11,439 nucleotides of DNA from Bacteroidaceae bacterium (lineage in GTDB: Bacteria > Bacteroidota > Bacteroidia > Bacteroidales > Barnesiellaceae_A). How positions within the stretch are numbered: position 1 is the stretch's first letter; every line of letters starts with the position of its first letter. Of the stretch, positions 1-7,387 are shown piece after piece. The notes under the pieces are model-generated. The model made no database searches and was not told the origin of the DNA. It saw only the letters and a program-made list of their open reading frames with translations. A program made the translations under genes and the position numbers. The DNA is taken from positions 1 to 11,439 of the forward strand of contig JAFZDG010000084.1 in the NCBI GenBank assembly GCA_017561285.1, given 5' to 3'.

Positions 1-2
1 AC

Positions 3-248
3 CTTATCGAATGCCTCAAAAAGCGCAATATTCAAAGTCTTATTGTAGAGGGAGGGCGTGAGTTGCTGCAATCATTCATCGACAGCAATCTGTGGGACGA
101 AGCCCGCATAGAAATCACCCCCTTACAACTCGGTAATGGAGTAAAAGCGCCACACATACAAGGAGGCGAAACAACAACCCTTCACCACAGAGAAGAGCAT
201 TCAACCCATATTATCTGCAACAATCGGCCGGCTGCACAAGGCGAATAA
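3..248 (+). CDS. ribD: RibD C-terminal end (5-amino-6-(5-phosphoribosylamino)uracil reductase domain), partial
   Basis: This is the 3' end of a gene that starts before the window: 81 residues, open from the first base, ending in TAA at 246-248. The segment SLIVEGGRELLQSFI followed by LWDEARIEITP is typical of the last part of the RibD reductase domain, where the VEGG motif lies at the NADPH site. In riboflavin synthesis RibD deaminates the product of GTP cyclohydrolase II in its N-terminal domain (not visible here) and reduces the ribosyl side chain with NADPH in this C-terminal domain; it is cytoplasmic. A stand-alone reductase domain cannot be excluded because the 5' part is missing. The next gene has its own promoter-like box, so ribD is probably a separate unit. 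No clear terminator follows it. Confidence 0.85.
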   Translation, partial: LIECLKKRNIQSLIVEGGRELLQSFIDSNLWDEARIEITPLQLGNGVKAPHIQGGETTTLHHREEHSTHIICNNRPAAQGE

Positions 249-358
249 TCAGTTCCAACACCACCCCAATTACGTCATATTGTTGTATAACAAGTAAAAT
301 TTATCCCTAAATAACTTTAATTATATAACAAACAGCCCGCTATTGAGGAAAAAAGTGC

Positions 359-366
359 TATCTTTG
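359..366 (+). promoter_or_regulatory. Bacteroidota -7 box (TATCTTTG) ahead of the DUF6242-like gene
   Basis: TATCTTTG at 359-366 matches the Bacteroidota -7 consensus TAnnTTTG exactly. Transcription would start near 371-373, giving a leader of about 33 nt before the ATG at 405. No good TTG -33 element lies at the usual 19-21 nt upstream, so the call rests on the -7 box and its position. This is the likely promoter for the envelope operon that starts with the DUF6242-like gene. The surrounding gap (249-404) is AT-rich and holds nothing else I can identify. Confidence 0.5.
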
Positions 367-404
367 TCGTTTGATAATTTTTATAACAAAACTGTCACGA
401 CACA

Positions 405-1862
405 ATGATAAAATTTTTGAAACATATCGCAATCCTTTTACTTGTAGTCTGCATTATGCCGTCATGTAAAAAAGAAGACAAAGAGACTAAAGCACTATCG
501 GAAAGCGTGCGTATTTCGGCATTCTCTCTGCAAGCCGATAAAGAGGTACTTGACAATCTCGAAAACGTATTTTTCACCATCGACCTCGAAAACGGTCTTA
601 TATACAACGCCGACTCTCTACCCAAAGGTACAGATGTATCGAAATTGAAAGTAAAAATCACAACCGACAAAGCCTCAAAAGTAAATATTACAGATATTGA
701 TTCTACATTCGACTATCTCAAAAACAACAATGTGCCCATCAACCTCAACTTTCCAAGAAACATAGAGGTTATATCGCAAAGCGGTATGCACAAAAAGAAC
801 TATCAACTGAAAGTAAACGTTCACAAACTCAACCCCGACCAGCTCTATTGGGGTGGCGTACAATATGCACGACTTCCGGGTGAAGGAAAACTCAGCGCAC
901 AAAAAACCGTCAAGTTTCAAGAGCTCATTTACTGCTTTATGACACGTGACGACAATCATATGCTTGCCATCGCCCCCCATCCCGCCGAGCAGTGGCAAAT
1001 AACCGAGTTAGCTCTCTCTTTTACCCCCAATTGGCTAAGCCTGCACACATCTGTCGATGCCTTCTATATACTCGACACCGATCAAAACCTATACACATCG
1101 ACCGATGGTATCAATTGGGAAAATACCGGAAAAAGCTATGCCAACATAGTAGGTTGCATAGGCTCAGAGCTTCTTACGCTCACCTACGATGGTACCAACT
1201 ACTATCACGATAAATATCCACAACCCGAAGGATATTCTCCAATACCCTTATCGCCCCAATTCCCTGTAACAGGCTTTAGCGATATGCTCACCTACAACTC
1301 ACCCTGGCTCACATCTCCTCAAGGTATGATAGTAGGCGGTCGCACCGCTAATGGCGAGCTAACCGGAGCTATGTGGGGCTATGATGGCAATTCTTGGGCA
1401 ATGCTCAGCGACCAAATACCGGCTCGAGAAGGAGCTACATTCTTCTCGTTCGTAACCTTCTTTACCGATGATTATTGGGTTACAAGCGAGTTACCCACTT
1501 GGTTCATATTGGGTGGATTCAACGACAATAGCACATTAAGAGATATTTGGGTATCGAACAACTATGGTATAAACTGGCAAAAAGCCGAAGAGACTTTGAT
1601 GCTACCGGGCTACATCATTTCGCGCGGCAATGCATCGGTTGTTGTATGTGATGAGCCTCGTAATACCACCTATGCCACATGGCAATCGGTCGATATGCTA
1701 CCTCTTCCTCAAGACTATAGATTGGTACGAACATATAGCTCAACATCAACACAACTTGTACCCTACATATATATGTTTGGCGGAATGAGTTCGGACGATT
1801 ACACCTTCGACCAAGTATGGCGAGGCACTATCAACCGACTTCGTTTCGATCCTATACCATAA
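405..1862 (+). CDS. DUF6242-like lipoprotein with kelch/BNR-type propeller repeats
   Basis: This 485-residue protein has a lipoprotein signal peptide: a basic start, hydrophobic residues 8-18 and a lipobox MPSC with the lipidated cysteine at position 21. The residues after it, KKEDKE, are charged. Residues 30-140 form a beta-rich N-terminal domain with no motif I recognise. From about 145 onward the protein looks like a beta-propeller. It has kelch-like glycine pairs with downstream tryptophans (WFILGGFNDN near 365, YMFGGMSSDD near 456, GGRTANGEL near 309). It also has two Asp-box-like turns, TSTDGINW (about 231-238) and SNNYGINW (about 385-392). I recall proteins of this type in Bacteroidales under the name DUF6242, in the same place upstream of a DUF6089 protein and uppS. 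The role is unknown; envelope location is inferred from the lipobox, and the linkage to bamA suggests but does not prove a part in outer-membrane upkeep. It is first in the operon; the next gene starts 57 nt later. Confidence 0.75.
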   Translation: MIKFLKHIAILLLVVCIMPSCKKEDKETKALSESVRISAFSLQADKEVLDNLENVFFTIDLENGLIYNADSLPKGTDVSKLKVKITTDKASKVNITDIDSTFDYLKNNNVPINLNFPRNIEVISQSGMHKKNYQLKVNVHKLNPDQLYWGGVQYARLPGEGKLSAQKTVKFQELIYCFMTRDDNHMLAIAPHPAEQWQITELALSFTPNWLSLHTSVDAFYILDTDQNLYTSTDGINWENTGKSYANIVGCIGSELLTLTYDGTNYYHDKYPQPEGYSPIPLSPQFPVTGFSDMLTYNSPWLTSPQGMIVGGRTANGELTGAMWGYDGNSWAMLSDQIPAREGATFFSFVTFFTDDYWVTSELPTWFILGGFNDNSTLRDIWVSNNYGINWQKAEETLMLPGYIISRGNASVVVCDEPRNTTYATWQSVDMLPLPQDYRLVRTYSSTSTQLVPYIYMFGGMSSDDYTFDQVWRGTINRLRFDPIP

Positions 1863-1919
1863 CAACCAACAACAAGATACTTTTCAAAACCCATTCAGAA
1901 TTCTTATTACACAAGAGGT

Positions 1920-2630
1920 ATGATGAGCAACCAAAGCAATCTCCTGAAAAGAATCTTGGTACTATTGTGCATAGTACTTGCCACAAGTATCATGCAGCAC
2001 ACCTATGCACAAGACTACAAATATGAATTGGGTATAGAAGCCGGTATGAGCAGCTATTGGGGCGATGCCAACCAAGCATCTATAATATACAAACCGGGAT
2101 TTACCGGCGGTGCGGTATTTCGCTACGTCATAGACTACCGATGGGCCATAAGAGCCAATCTGTCGGCAGCAATGATTTCGGGCGATGCAACAGACGATGA
2201 CAATGTACTTCCCGGCGGGGATGAGTACAAATTCAACACAACACTTTTCGATGCCGGATGTCGTGCTGAATTTAACTTTTTCAACTATGGTGTTGGAGCC
2301 ACATACAAAAATACCAGCCGCTTCTCGCCCTATATTACTGCCGGAATTGCCTTCTGCGCCGGATTTCCCGAAGGCAACAACTTTTTTGCCGTTAACATAC
2401 CTTTTGGTGTTGGCGTAAAATACAAAGTTGGAGAACGATGGAATTTGGGGTTGGAGTTTGCCATGCACAAGGTATTAGGCGACAACATAGATAGTAAAGA
2501 CCTTAAAGATCCCTATTTGATACCCGGTTCGGCACTAAAAAACACCGACTGGTTTTCGACAATGGTCTTTAGCATAACATACGATTTCGGGTTCAGAACA
2601 TTGCCTTGCAACACCTGCCCCGATTTTTAA
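1920..2630 (+). CDS. DUF6089-like outer-membrane beta-barrel protein
   Basis: This is a 236-residue protein with a signal peptide (hydrophobic residues about 12-25, cleavage probably after the YAQ near residue 31). The mature part begins YELGIEAGMSSYWGDAN, a glycine- and aromatic-rich start that I associate with DUF6089/porin-family barrels of Bacteroidales. Alternating hydrophobic strands follow (GGAVFRYVIDYRWAIRANL, FGVGVKYKVGERWNLGLEFA, MVFSITYDFGFRT), consistent with a small eight-to-ten-strand outer-membrane barrel. The C-terminus carries two cysteines (PCNTCPDF) and does not end in the usual aromatic barrel signal. The start is ambiguous: ATG at 1920 and ATG at 1923 are adjacent, and an AGAGG at 1914-1918 sits too close to either to decide. 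It lies between the propeller lipoprotein and uppS, with a 37-nt gap to uppS. The function is unknown. Confidence 0.75.
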   Translation: MMSNQSNLLKRILVLLCIVLATSIMQHTYAQDYKYELGIEAGMSSYWGDANQASIIYKPGFTGGAVFRYVIDYRWAIRANLSAAMISGDATDDDNVLPGGDEYKFNTTLFDAGCRAEFNFFNYGVGATYKNTSRFSPYITAGIAFCAGFPEGNNFFAVNIPFGVGVKYKVGERWNLGLEFAMHKVLGDNIDSKDLKDPYLIPGSALKNTDWFSTMVFSITYDFGFRTLPCNTCPDF

Positions 2631-2667
2631 TAACAACGATTGATAACAACTAAAAAATAACCGAGAG

Positions 2668-3423
2668 ATGTCTCTTGTAGAAAAAATAGACTTACAACGT
2701 GTTCCTCGACACATAGCCATCATTATGGATGGCAATGGTCGCTGGGCCAAAGAGCGCAATCTCGACCGCTCACAAGGACACCGCAAAGGACTTGATATAG
2801 TACACGAAATAACCAATGATGCAGCCGACTTGGGTGTAGAATGCCTTACGCTATATGCCTTCTCTACCGAAAATTGGAACAGGCCTCAAGCCGAGGTTGA
2901 TGCTTTGATGGCATTGGTTGTATATGGTATTGAGAGAGAAACTCCCGGAATGATAGAAAACGGTGTGCGACTGAGTGTTATCGGTGACACATCGCGAATG
3001 CCGTTGGAGGTACAACAACGATTGCAAAAATGCATCGAAGATACTGCTGCCGGCACTCGCATTACGCTCAATCTGGCGCTCAGCTATTCGGCTCGATGGG
3101 AGATTACCCATGCAGCCCAACAATTGGCACAAGAGGCGGCTCAAGGTATTATAAAACCCGAAGAGATAGACGATAAGATGTTTGCATCACGTCTTACCAC
3201 AGCCCAACTCTCCGATCCCGACTTACTTATTCGCACCGGTGGAGAACAACGCATCAGCAACTTCCTCTTATGGCAACTCTCTTATGCGGAGTTCTATTTT
3301 ACCGATGAATATTGGCCCGACTTTAACAAAGAGAGCCTTTGCAAAGCCATTATCGACTTCCAAAATCGCGAACGCCGATACGGCAAAACCAGCGAACAAG
3401 TTCAATCCAACGACCAAGTATAA
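2668..3423 (+). CDS. uppS: Isoprenyl transferase (undecaprenyl diphosphate synthase)
   Basis: This cis-prenyltransferase adds cis isoprene units from isopentenyl diphosphate to farnesyl diphosphate to make the C55 carrier lipid for peptidoglycan and surface glycans. At 251 residues it has the usual family length. Visible signatures are IIMDGNGRWA with the catalytic aspartate at 21, SQGHRKG (35-41), YAFSTENWNRP (63-73), and the C-terminal block DPDLLIRTGGEQRISNF (183-199) with its diphosphate-binding arginines and serine. FLLWQLSYAEFYF and WPDF complete the family pattern. The start ATG at 2668 puts the catalytic block at the expected distance from the N-terminus. The product is cytoplasmic and membrane-associated. 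The gene ends only 17 nt before bamA, so co-transcription is very likely. No anomalies are seen. Confidence 0.97.
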   Translation: MSLVEKIDLQRVPRHIAIIMDGNGRWAKERNLDRSQGHRKGLDIVHEITNDAADLGVECLTLYAFSTENWNRPQAEVDALMALVVYGIERETPGMIENGVRLSVIGDTSRMPLEVQQRLQKCIEDTAAGTRITLNLALSYSARWEITHAAQQLAQEAAQGIIKPEEIDDKMFASRLTTAQLSDPDLLIRTGGEQRISNFLLWQLSYAEFYFTDEYWPDFNKESLCKAIIDFQNRERRYGKTSEQVQSNDQV

Positions 3424-3440
3424 GATATACAATAAAAAAT

Positions 3441-6068
3441 ATGTCACATCAAACAAAAATACTCGTTCTACTACTATCGGCACTATTGTGTATGGCACAA
3501 CGTGGCTTGGCTCAAAGCCTAAGCAACGACACCATATACAATCCCACTGTTATATATACCGAGAACCCTAAAACCTACGAGATAGCAGGTATAGACGTAA
3601 TAGGTGCCGACAATTACGAAGACTACATCATCATTGGCTACTCAGGTCTTTCGTTAGGACAACGCATACAGATTCCCGGCGATGCCATTACCAATGCAGC
3701 CAAACGTTTCTGGCGACAAGGATTGTTCTCCGACATTGAAATTGTCTTGACCAAGATTTATGGCGATAAAGCATGGTTGGAGTTGCGATTGACACCACAA
3801 CCCCGCATCTCGCAAATAAACTATTATGGTGTAAAAAAGACCGAAATAGAAGACCTCGAATCGCGCCTGGGACTCGCCAAAGGACAACAAATCACGCCCA
3901 ACATCATCGACCGAGCCGAAATGATTATCAAAAAGTACTTCGATGAGAAAGGTTTTAACAATGCCGAGGTTCAATTTACTCAACACGAAGACCTCTCTCG
4001 CAAAAACGAGGTAATTGTTGATATCAACATCAACAAAAACGAGAAGATGAAAGTACATAAAATCTACTTCAACGGCAACAATGTACTCTCAGACTTCGAC
4101 TTGAAGTGGGCTATGAAGAAGACCAGCGAACGCGACTATTTCTTCACCCTTTTCAAACAAAAGAAATTTGTTGAAGCCGACTTCGAAAGCGACCTCCAAG
4201 TGCTCACCGAGAAATACAACGAAAAAGGTTATCGCGATGCCATCGTTGTGTGCGACAGTATTGTTCCTTATGACAAAAACAAAGTTGACCTCTACATCTC
4301 TATCGAAGAGGGCAACAAATATCACATACGCGACATACGCTGGATAGGTAACACCGTATATACCAGCGAAACATTGTCACAATTCCTGGGTATGCAACCC
4401 GGCGATGTTTACAACCAGAAACTGCTCAATAAGCGCATCAATGAAGATGATGATGCGGTGTCGAACTTATACCTCGATAAGGGCTACCTATTCTTCCGAC
4501 TGTTGCCTATTGAGTCGAATATAGAAAACGACTCTATAGACCTTGAGATGTCGATTGTAGAAGGCCCGCAGGCTCGTATCAACAAAGTCATTATCAATGG
4601 TAACGACCGATTGTACGAACACGTGATACGGCGTGAATTGCGCACCAAACCCGGCGAGTTGTTCAACAAGACCGACCTCGTTCGCTCGGCTCGCGAAATT
4701 GCACAAACAGGTCACTTCGATCCCGAAACAATGGATATACAACCCAAACCCAATCCCGACAATGGTACAGTAGATATAGAGATGAACCTCACATCAAAAT
4801 CGAACGACCAGGTTGAATTGTCGGTTGGATGGGGACAGACCGGTGTAATAGGTAAATTGAGCTTGAAGTTTACCAACTTCTCTATGCGCAACCTCTTCAA
4901 CCCCCAAAGCTATAAAGGTATTATTCCGCAAGGCGATGGACAGACATTTACCATCAGCGCTCAAACCAATGCCCGCTATTATCAAGCCTATAGCATCTCA
5001 TTTGTCGATCCCTGGTTTGGTGGCAAGCGTCCCAATCAGTTCTCGGTATCGGCATATTACAGTATGCAAACAGGTATTGAGAGTTCGTACTACAACAACA
5101 ACTACTACAATCCCTACCTCTATGGCGGATACAACTATGGCTATAGTTACTACGACCAATCATACTACCAATCACAATTGATGAATGCCTATGACCCATC
5201 AAAGTCACTGCAAATGGCAGGAGTGAATTTCTCGTTTGGTAAACGCCTCTCATGGCCCGATGACTATTTCACATTTATGGTCGATTTGGGATACCAAGCT
5301 TATATACTCAAAAATTGGGACTACCTATATTATATGAATACAGGTACATCGCATAGCATCACATTGGGAGCAACTTTGGCACGCTCATCGCTCGACAATC
5401 CCATCTACACCCGCCGAGGCTCTCAATTCTCACTATCGGTACAACTCACACCACCCTACTCAGCCTGGGATGGAAAAGACTACAAAACACTCTCGCAACA
5501 ACCCACTCAAAAGGCCAAGCAAGAGATGTATCGTTGGATTGAGTATTACAAAATCAAGTTCAAGAGCCGCACATACACTCCCCTTACCAATCCCGACAAT
5601 CAATACACCCTTGTGTTGATGACTCGTGCCGACTTTGGTATATTGGGTAGCTACAACCCCTATAAAAAATCGCCCTTCGAGACCTTCTACGTTGGTGGTG
5701 ACGGTATGACAGGTTCGTACACCTACGCTACCGAGACCATTGGTTTGCGCGGTTACGACAATGGCGCATTCACACCCTGGGGATACGAAGGCTATGCATA
5801 CACACGCTTGGCACTCGAGCTACACTTCCCATTCTTGCTCCAACCCTCAACAACCATCTACGGACTTGCATTTGTTGAGGCCGGTAATGCATGGCAAGAC
5901 ATAGCCGACTTCAATCCCTTCTCGATAAAACGTTCGGCCGGTGCCGGTGTACGCATCTTCTTGCCTATGATTGGTATGTTGGGTATTGACTGGGCATACG
6001 GATTTGACAATGTATTTGGCAACAGAGGTGGCAGTCACTTCCACTTTGTACTGGGCCAAGAGTTCTAA
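3441..6068 (+). CDS. bamA: Outer-membrane protein assembly factor BamA
   Basis: BamA folds and inserts beta-barrel proteins into the outer membrane. From the ATG at 3441 the protein has 875 residues. The frame is open back to 3339, but that part lies within uppS, and only 3441 gives a clean signal peptide (MSHQTKILVLLLSALLCMA, cleavage near the LAQ at 23-25). Five POTRA domains follow, roughly 46-120, 123-202, 205-292, 295-376 and 379-454, each with the beta-alpha-alpha-beta-beta pattern and a turn such as YYGVKK, FNGNNVL, IGNTVY or INGNDRL. The rest is the 16-strand barrel (about 455-875). It includes the loop-6 motif as LRGY (769-772, VRGF in E. coli) and ends in phenylalanine (HFVLGQEF), as expected for the beta-signal. 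An unusual tyrosine-rich insert lies at 547-578 (reported separately). Skp genes follow downstream, the classical arrangement. It is essential in Gram-negative bacteria. Confidence 0.96.
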   Translation: MSHQTKILVLLLSALLCMAQRGLAQSLSNDTIYNPTVIYTENPKTYEIAGIDVIGADNYEDYIIIGYSGLSLGQRIQIPGDAITNAAKRFWRQGLFSDIEIVLTKIYGDKAWLELRLTPQPRISQINYYGVKKTEIEDLESRLGLAKGQQITPNIIDRAEMIIKKYFDEKGFNNAEVQFTQHEDLSRKNEVIVDININKNEKMKVHKIYFNGNNVLSDFDLKWAMKKTSERDYFFTLFKQKKFVEADFESDLQVLTEKYNEKGYRDAIVVCDSIVPYDKNKVDLYISIEEGNKYHIRDIRWIGNTVYTSETLSQFLGMQPGDVYNQKLLNKRINEDDDAVSNLYLDKGYLFFRLLPIESNIENDSIDLEMSIVEGPQARINKVIINGNDRLYEHVIRRELRTKPGELFNKTDLVRSAREIAQTGHFDPETMDIQPKPNPDNGTVDIEMNLTSKSNDQVELSVGWGQTGVIGKLSLKFTNFSMRNLFNPQSYKGIIPQGDGQTFTISAQTNARYYQAYSISFVDPWFGGKRPNQFSVSAYYSMQTGIESSYYNNNYYNPYLYGGYNYGYSYYDQSYYQSQLMNAYDPSKSLQMAGVNFSFGKRLSWPDDYFTFMVDLGYQAYILKNWDYLYYMNTGTSHSITLGATLARSSLDNPIYTRRGSQFSLSVQLTPPYSAWDGKDYKTLSQQPTQKAKQEMYRWIEYYKIKFKSRTYTPLTNPDNQYTLVLMTRADFGILGSYNPYKKSPFETFYVGGDGMTGSYTYATETIGLRGYDNGAFTPWGYEGYAYTRLALELHFPFLLQPSTTIYGLAFVEAGNAWQDIADFNPFSIKRSAGAGVRIFLPMIGMLGIDWAYGFDNVFGNRGGSHFHFVLGQEF

Positions 6069-6082
6069 TGTGCAAGATAGAT

Positions 6083-6126
6083 TTTGTTAATAGTGTTAAA
6101 AAACAACTCTAAATATATCATTTTTG
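6083..6126 (+). promoter_or_regulatory. Weak candidate promoter in the bamA-skp gap
   Basis: The 139-nt gap between bamA and the first skp gene is AT-rich and longer than other gaps in the cluster. CATTTTTG at 6119-6126 differs from the Bacteroidota -7 box TAnnTTTG by one base. A TTA at 6096-6098 lies 20 nt upstream of it, and a TTTG at 6083-6086 is too far away at 32 nt. If used, it would give a leader of about 75 nt before the ATG at 6208. I see no terminator after bamA, so read-through from the upstream operon is equally possible. Confidence 0.25.
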
Positions 6127-6207
6127 CCACTCTCCGTTTTAACTTTTACGAGCAAACCGAGTCAAAAGGCAAAAGAAAATATGTATAACCAAGAAAAAAA
6201 CACGAAT

Positions 6208-6723
6208 ATGAAAAAGTTTTTTGTTATCCTCAGCGCAATGATACTTGGTATCGCAAGTGCATCGGCACAAAAGTATGCCCTCATCGATATGGAATATATC
6301 CTCAAAAACATTCCTGCCTACGAAATGGCCAATGAGCAACTCAATCAAGTAGCCAAACGCTGGCAAAAGGAGTGCGATGACCTTACCAAAGAGGCCGAGA
6401 CACTATTCAAAAACTACCAAGCCGATATGGTTTTTCTCACCGATGAGATGAAACAACAACGCGCCGATGAAGTGAAAGCCAAAGAACAAGAGGTAATGGA
6501 ATTGCGCCGCAAATACTTCGGCCCCGAAGGCGAATTGTACAAAAAGCGCGAAAGCCTTATGAAACCCATTCAGGACGACATATACAACGCTGTTAAAAAA
6601 CTCGCCGAAGAACGAGGTTATATGATGGTAATAGACCGCGCATCATCGACCGAGATTATCTTTGCATCGCCCAAAGCCGATATAAGCAATGATGTATTGG
6701 CAAAATTGGGATATTCCAAATAA
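6208..6723 (+). CDS. skp: OmpH/Skp family periplasmic chaperone, first copy
   Basis: Skp-type chaperones are periplasmic trimers whose coiled-coil arms hold unfolded outer-membrane proteins on their way to BamA. From the ATG at 6208 this one has 171 residues: a signal peptide MKKFFVILSAMILGIASASA, a short strand (KYALIDMEYILKNIP) that opens OmpH domains, then a long charged helical stretch (about 40-135) suited to the coiled coil, and the closing strand YMMVIDRASSTEIIFASP with a C-terminal DVLAKLGY. The frame is open upstream to 6124 and there is an ATG at 6181, but the extra residues are polar and would bury the signal peptide, so 6208 is preferred. A paralogue follows after 61 nt. Such tandem pairs after bamA are common in Bacteroidota as I recall. 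Confidence 0.92.
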   Translation: MKKFFVILSAMILGIASASAQKYALIDMEYILKNIPAYEMANEQLNQVAKRWQKECDDLTKEAETLFKNYQADMVFLTDEMKQQRADEVKAKEQEVMELRRKYFGPEGELYKKRESLMKPIQDDIYNAVKKLAEERGYMMVIDRASSTEIIFASPKADISNDVLAKLGYSK

Positions 6724-6737
6724 TATGCGTAAATTTG
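6706..6737 (+). promoter_or_regulatory. Candidate internal promoter for the second skp gene
   Basis: TTG at 6706-6708 and TAAATTTG at 6730-6737 are 21 nt apart and fit the Bacteroidota pattern (TTG, 19-21 nt, TAnnTTTG). Transcription would start near 6743, about 40 nt before the ATG at 6785. The -33 part lies inside the end of the first skp gene. This would let the second chaperone copy be made independently of bamA. The match is good, but such AT-rich boxes also arise by chance. Confidence 0.42.
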
Positions 6738-6784
6738 CCAACCGAAACGTAATAACAAGAATATAAATCTAAAAAAGAAATATC

Positions 6785-7285
6785 ATGTTTAAGAAACTAA
6801 TTATTGCCATCTTGTGCTGCTTGCCTCTCACAATGGTAGCACAAACTTTGAAATTCGGTACAATCAACACCGGTGAAGTATTAACAGCTATGCCCGAGCG
6901 TGCTGCTGCAGAACAACAACTTCAAGACCTCACAAAACGTTATGAGGACGAATTTGTGAAACTTCAAGAGGACTTCCAAAAGAAATACCAAGAAGTACAA
7001 GCTATGGGCGACACTGTACCCGAAACTATCAAAATGCGCCGCTATGAAGAGCTTCAAGCAATGGATCAACGCATTCAAAGTTTCCGTCAAGTTGTAGAGC
7101 AAGACCTCGCCAAAAAACAAGAAGAGCTTTTCATTCCCATCCAACAAAAATTGATGGATGCCATCAACGCTGTAGGTAGCGAGAATGGTTTCACATACAT
7201 CTTCGATGCCAATGCTGCTTACTACAAAGGCGTAGGTAACGAAGACGTTACACCTCTTGTAAAAGCCAAATTGGGCATACAATAA
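6785..7285 (+). CDS. skp: OmpH/Skp family periplasmic chaperone, second copy
   Basis: This 166-residue paralogue of the preceding gene has the same layout. The signal peptide is MFKKLIIAILCCLPLTMVAQ. The opening strand is LKFGTINTGEVLTAMPE, matching the ALIDMEYILKNIPAY region of copy one. The charged helical body (about 38-130) is rich in glutamine, glutamate and lysine, and the closing strand is FTYIFDANAAYYKG, followed by DVTPLVKAKLGI. The shared start and end with a divergent middle point to an old duplication rather than a recent one. It probably forms its own trimer, or a mixed one, that delivers barrel proteins to BamA. A strong terminator lies 49 nt after its stop, so this looks like the end of the main envelope transcript. 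Confidence 0.92.
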   Translation: MFKKLIIAILCCLPLTMVAQTLKFGTINTGEVLTAMPERAAAEQQLQDLTKRYEDEFVKLQEDFQKKYQEVQAMGDTVPETIKMRRYEELQAMDQRIQSFRQVVEQDLAKKQEELFIPIQQKLMDAINAVGSENGFTYIFDANAAYYKGVGNEDVTPLVKAKLGIQ

Positions 7286-7334
7286 GATACGCCAACAACG
7301 GGATTATCCCGACAACGTATAGAAACCCATAAAG

Positions 7335-7373
7335 GCTGTGTCGGGCTTTATAATCCCCGATACAGCTTTTTTT
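7335..7373 (+). terminator. Intrinsic terminator after skp, just before murI
   Basis: GCTGTGTCGGG (7335-7345) pairs with CCCGATACAGC (7356-7366) as an 11-bp stem with one G-U pair and a 10-nt loop. Seven T residues follow (7367-7373). The stem can be extended outward by A-U pairs (7331-7333 with 7368-7370). It ends only 14 nt before the murI ATG, so no promoter fits between terminator and gene. Upstream segments can pair with both arms (see findings), so it might act as an attenuator for murI. Confidence 0.85.
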
Positions 7374-7387
7374 GACAAATAAACACT

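Noticed and set aside
1962..2468. Long minus-strand open frame opposite the DUF6089-like gene
   Set aside because: It lies entirely opposite a well-supported gene, and its product has no recognisable domain; it is a shadow of the codon pattern of the real gene.
3339..3440. Upstream extension of the bamA frame into uppS
   Set aside because: The extra 34 residues are polar, overlap uppS in another frame and would bury the signal peptide; the ATG at 3441 gives a clean signal sequence.
6124..6207. Earlier starts (TTG 6124, ATG 6181) for the first skp gene
   Set aside because: They add polar residues before the signal peptide that begins MKKFFVIL at 6208, which is the usual form for Skp.
7372..7377. 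TTGACA before murI as a -35 box
   Set aside because: It resembles the E. coli -35 element, but Bacteroidota do not use that consensus, and a matching -10 would fall inside murI.
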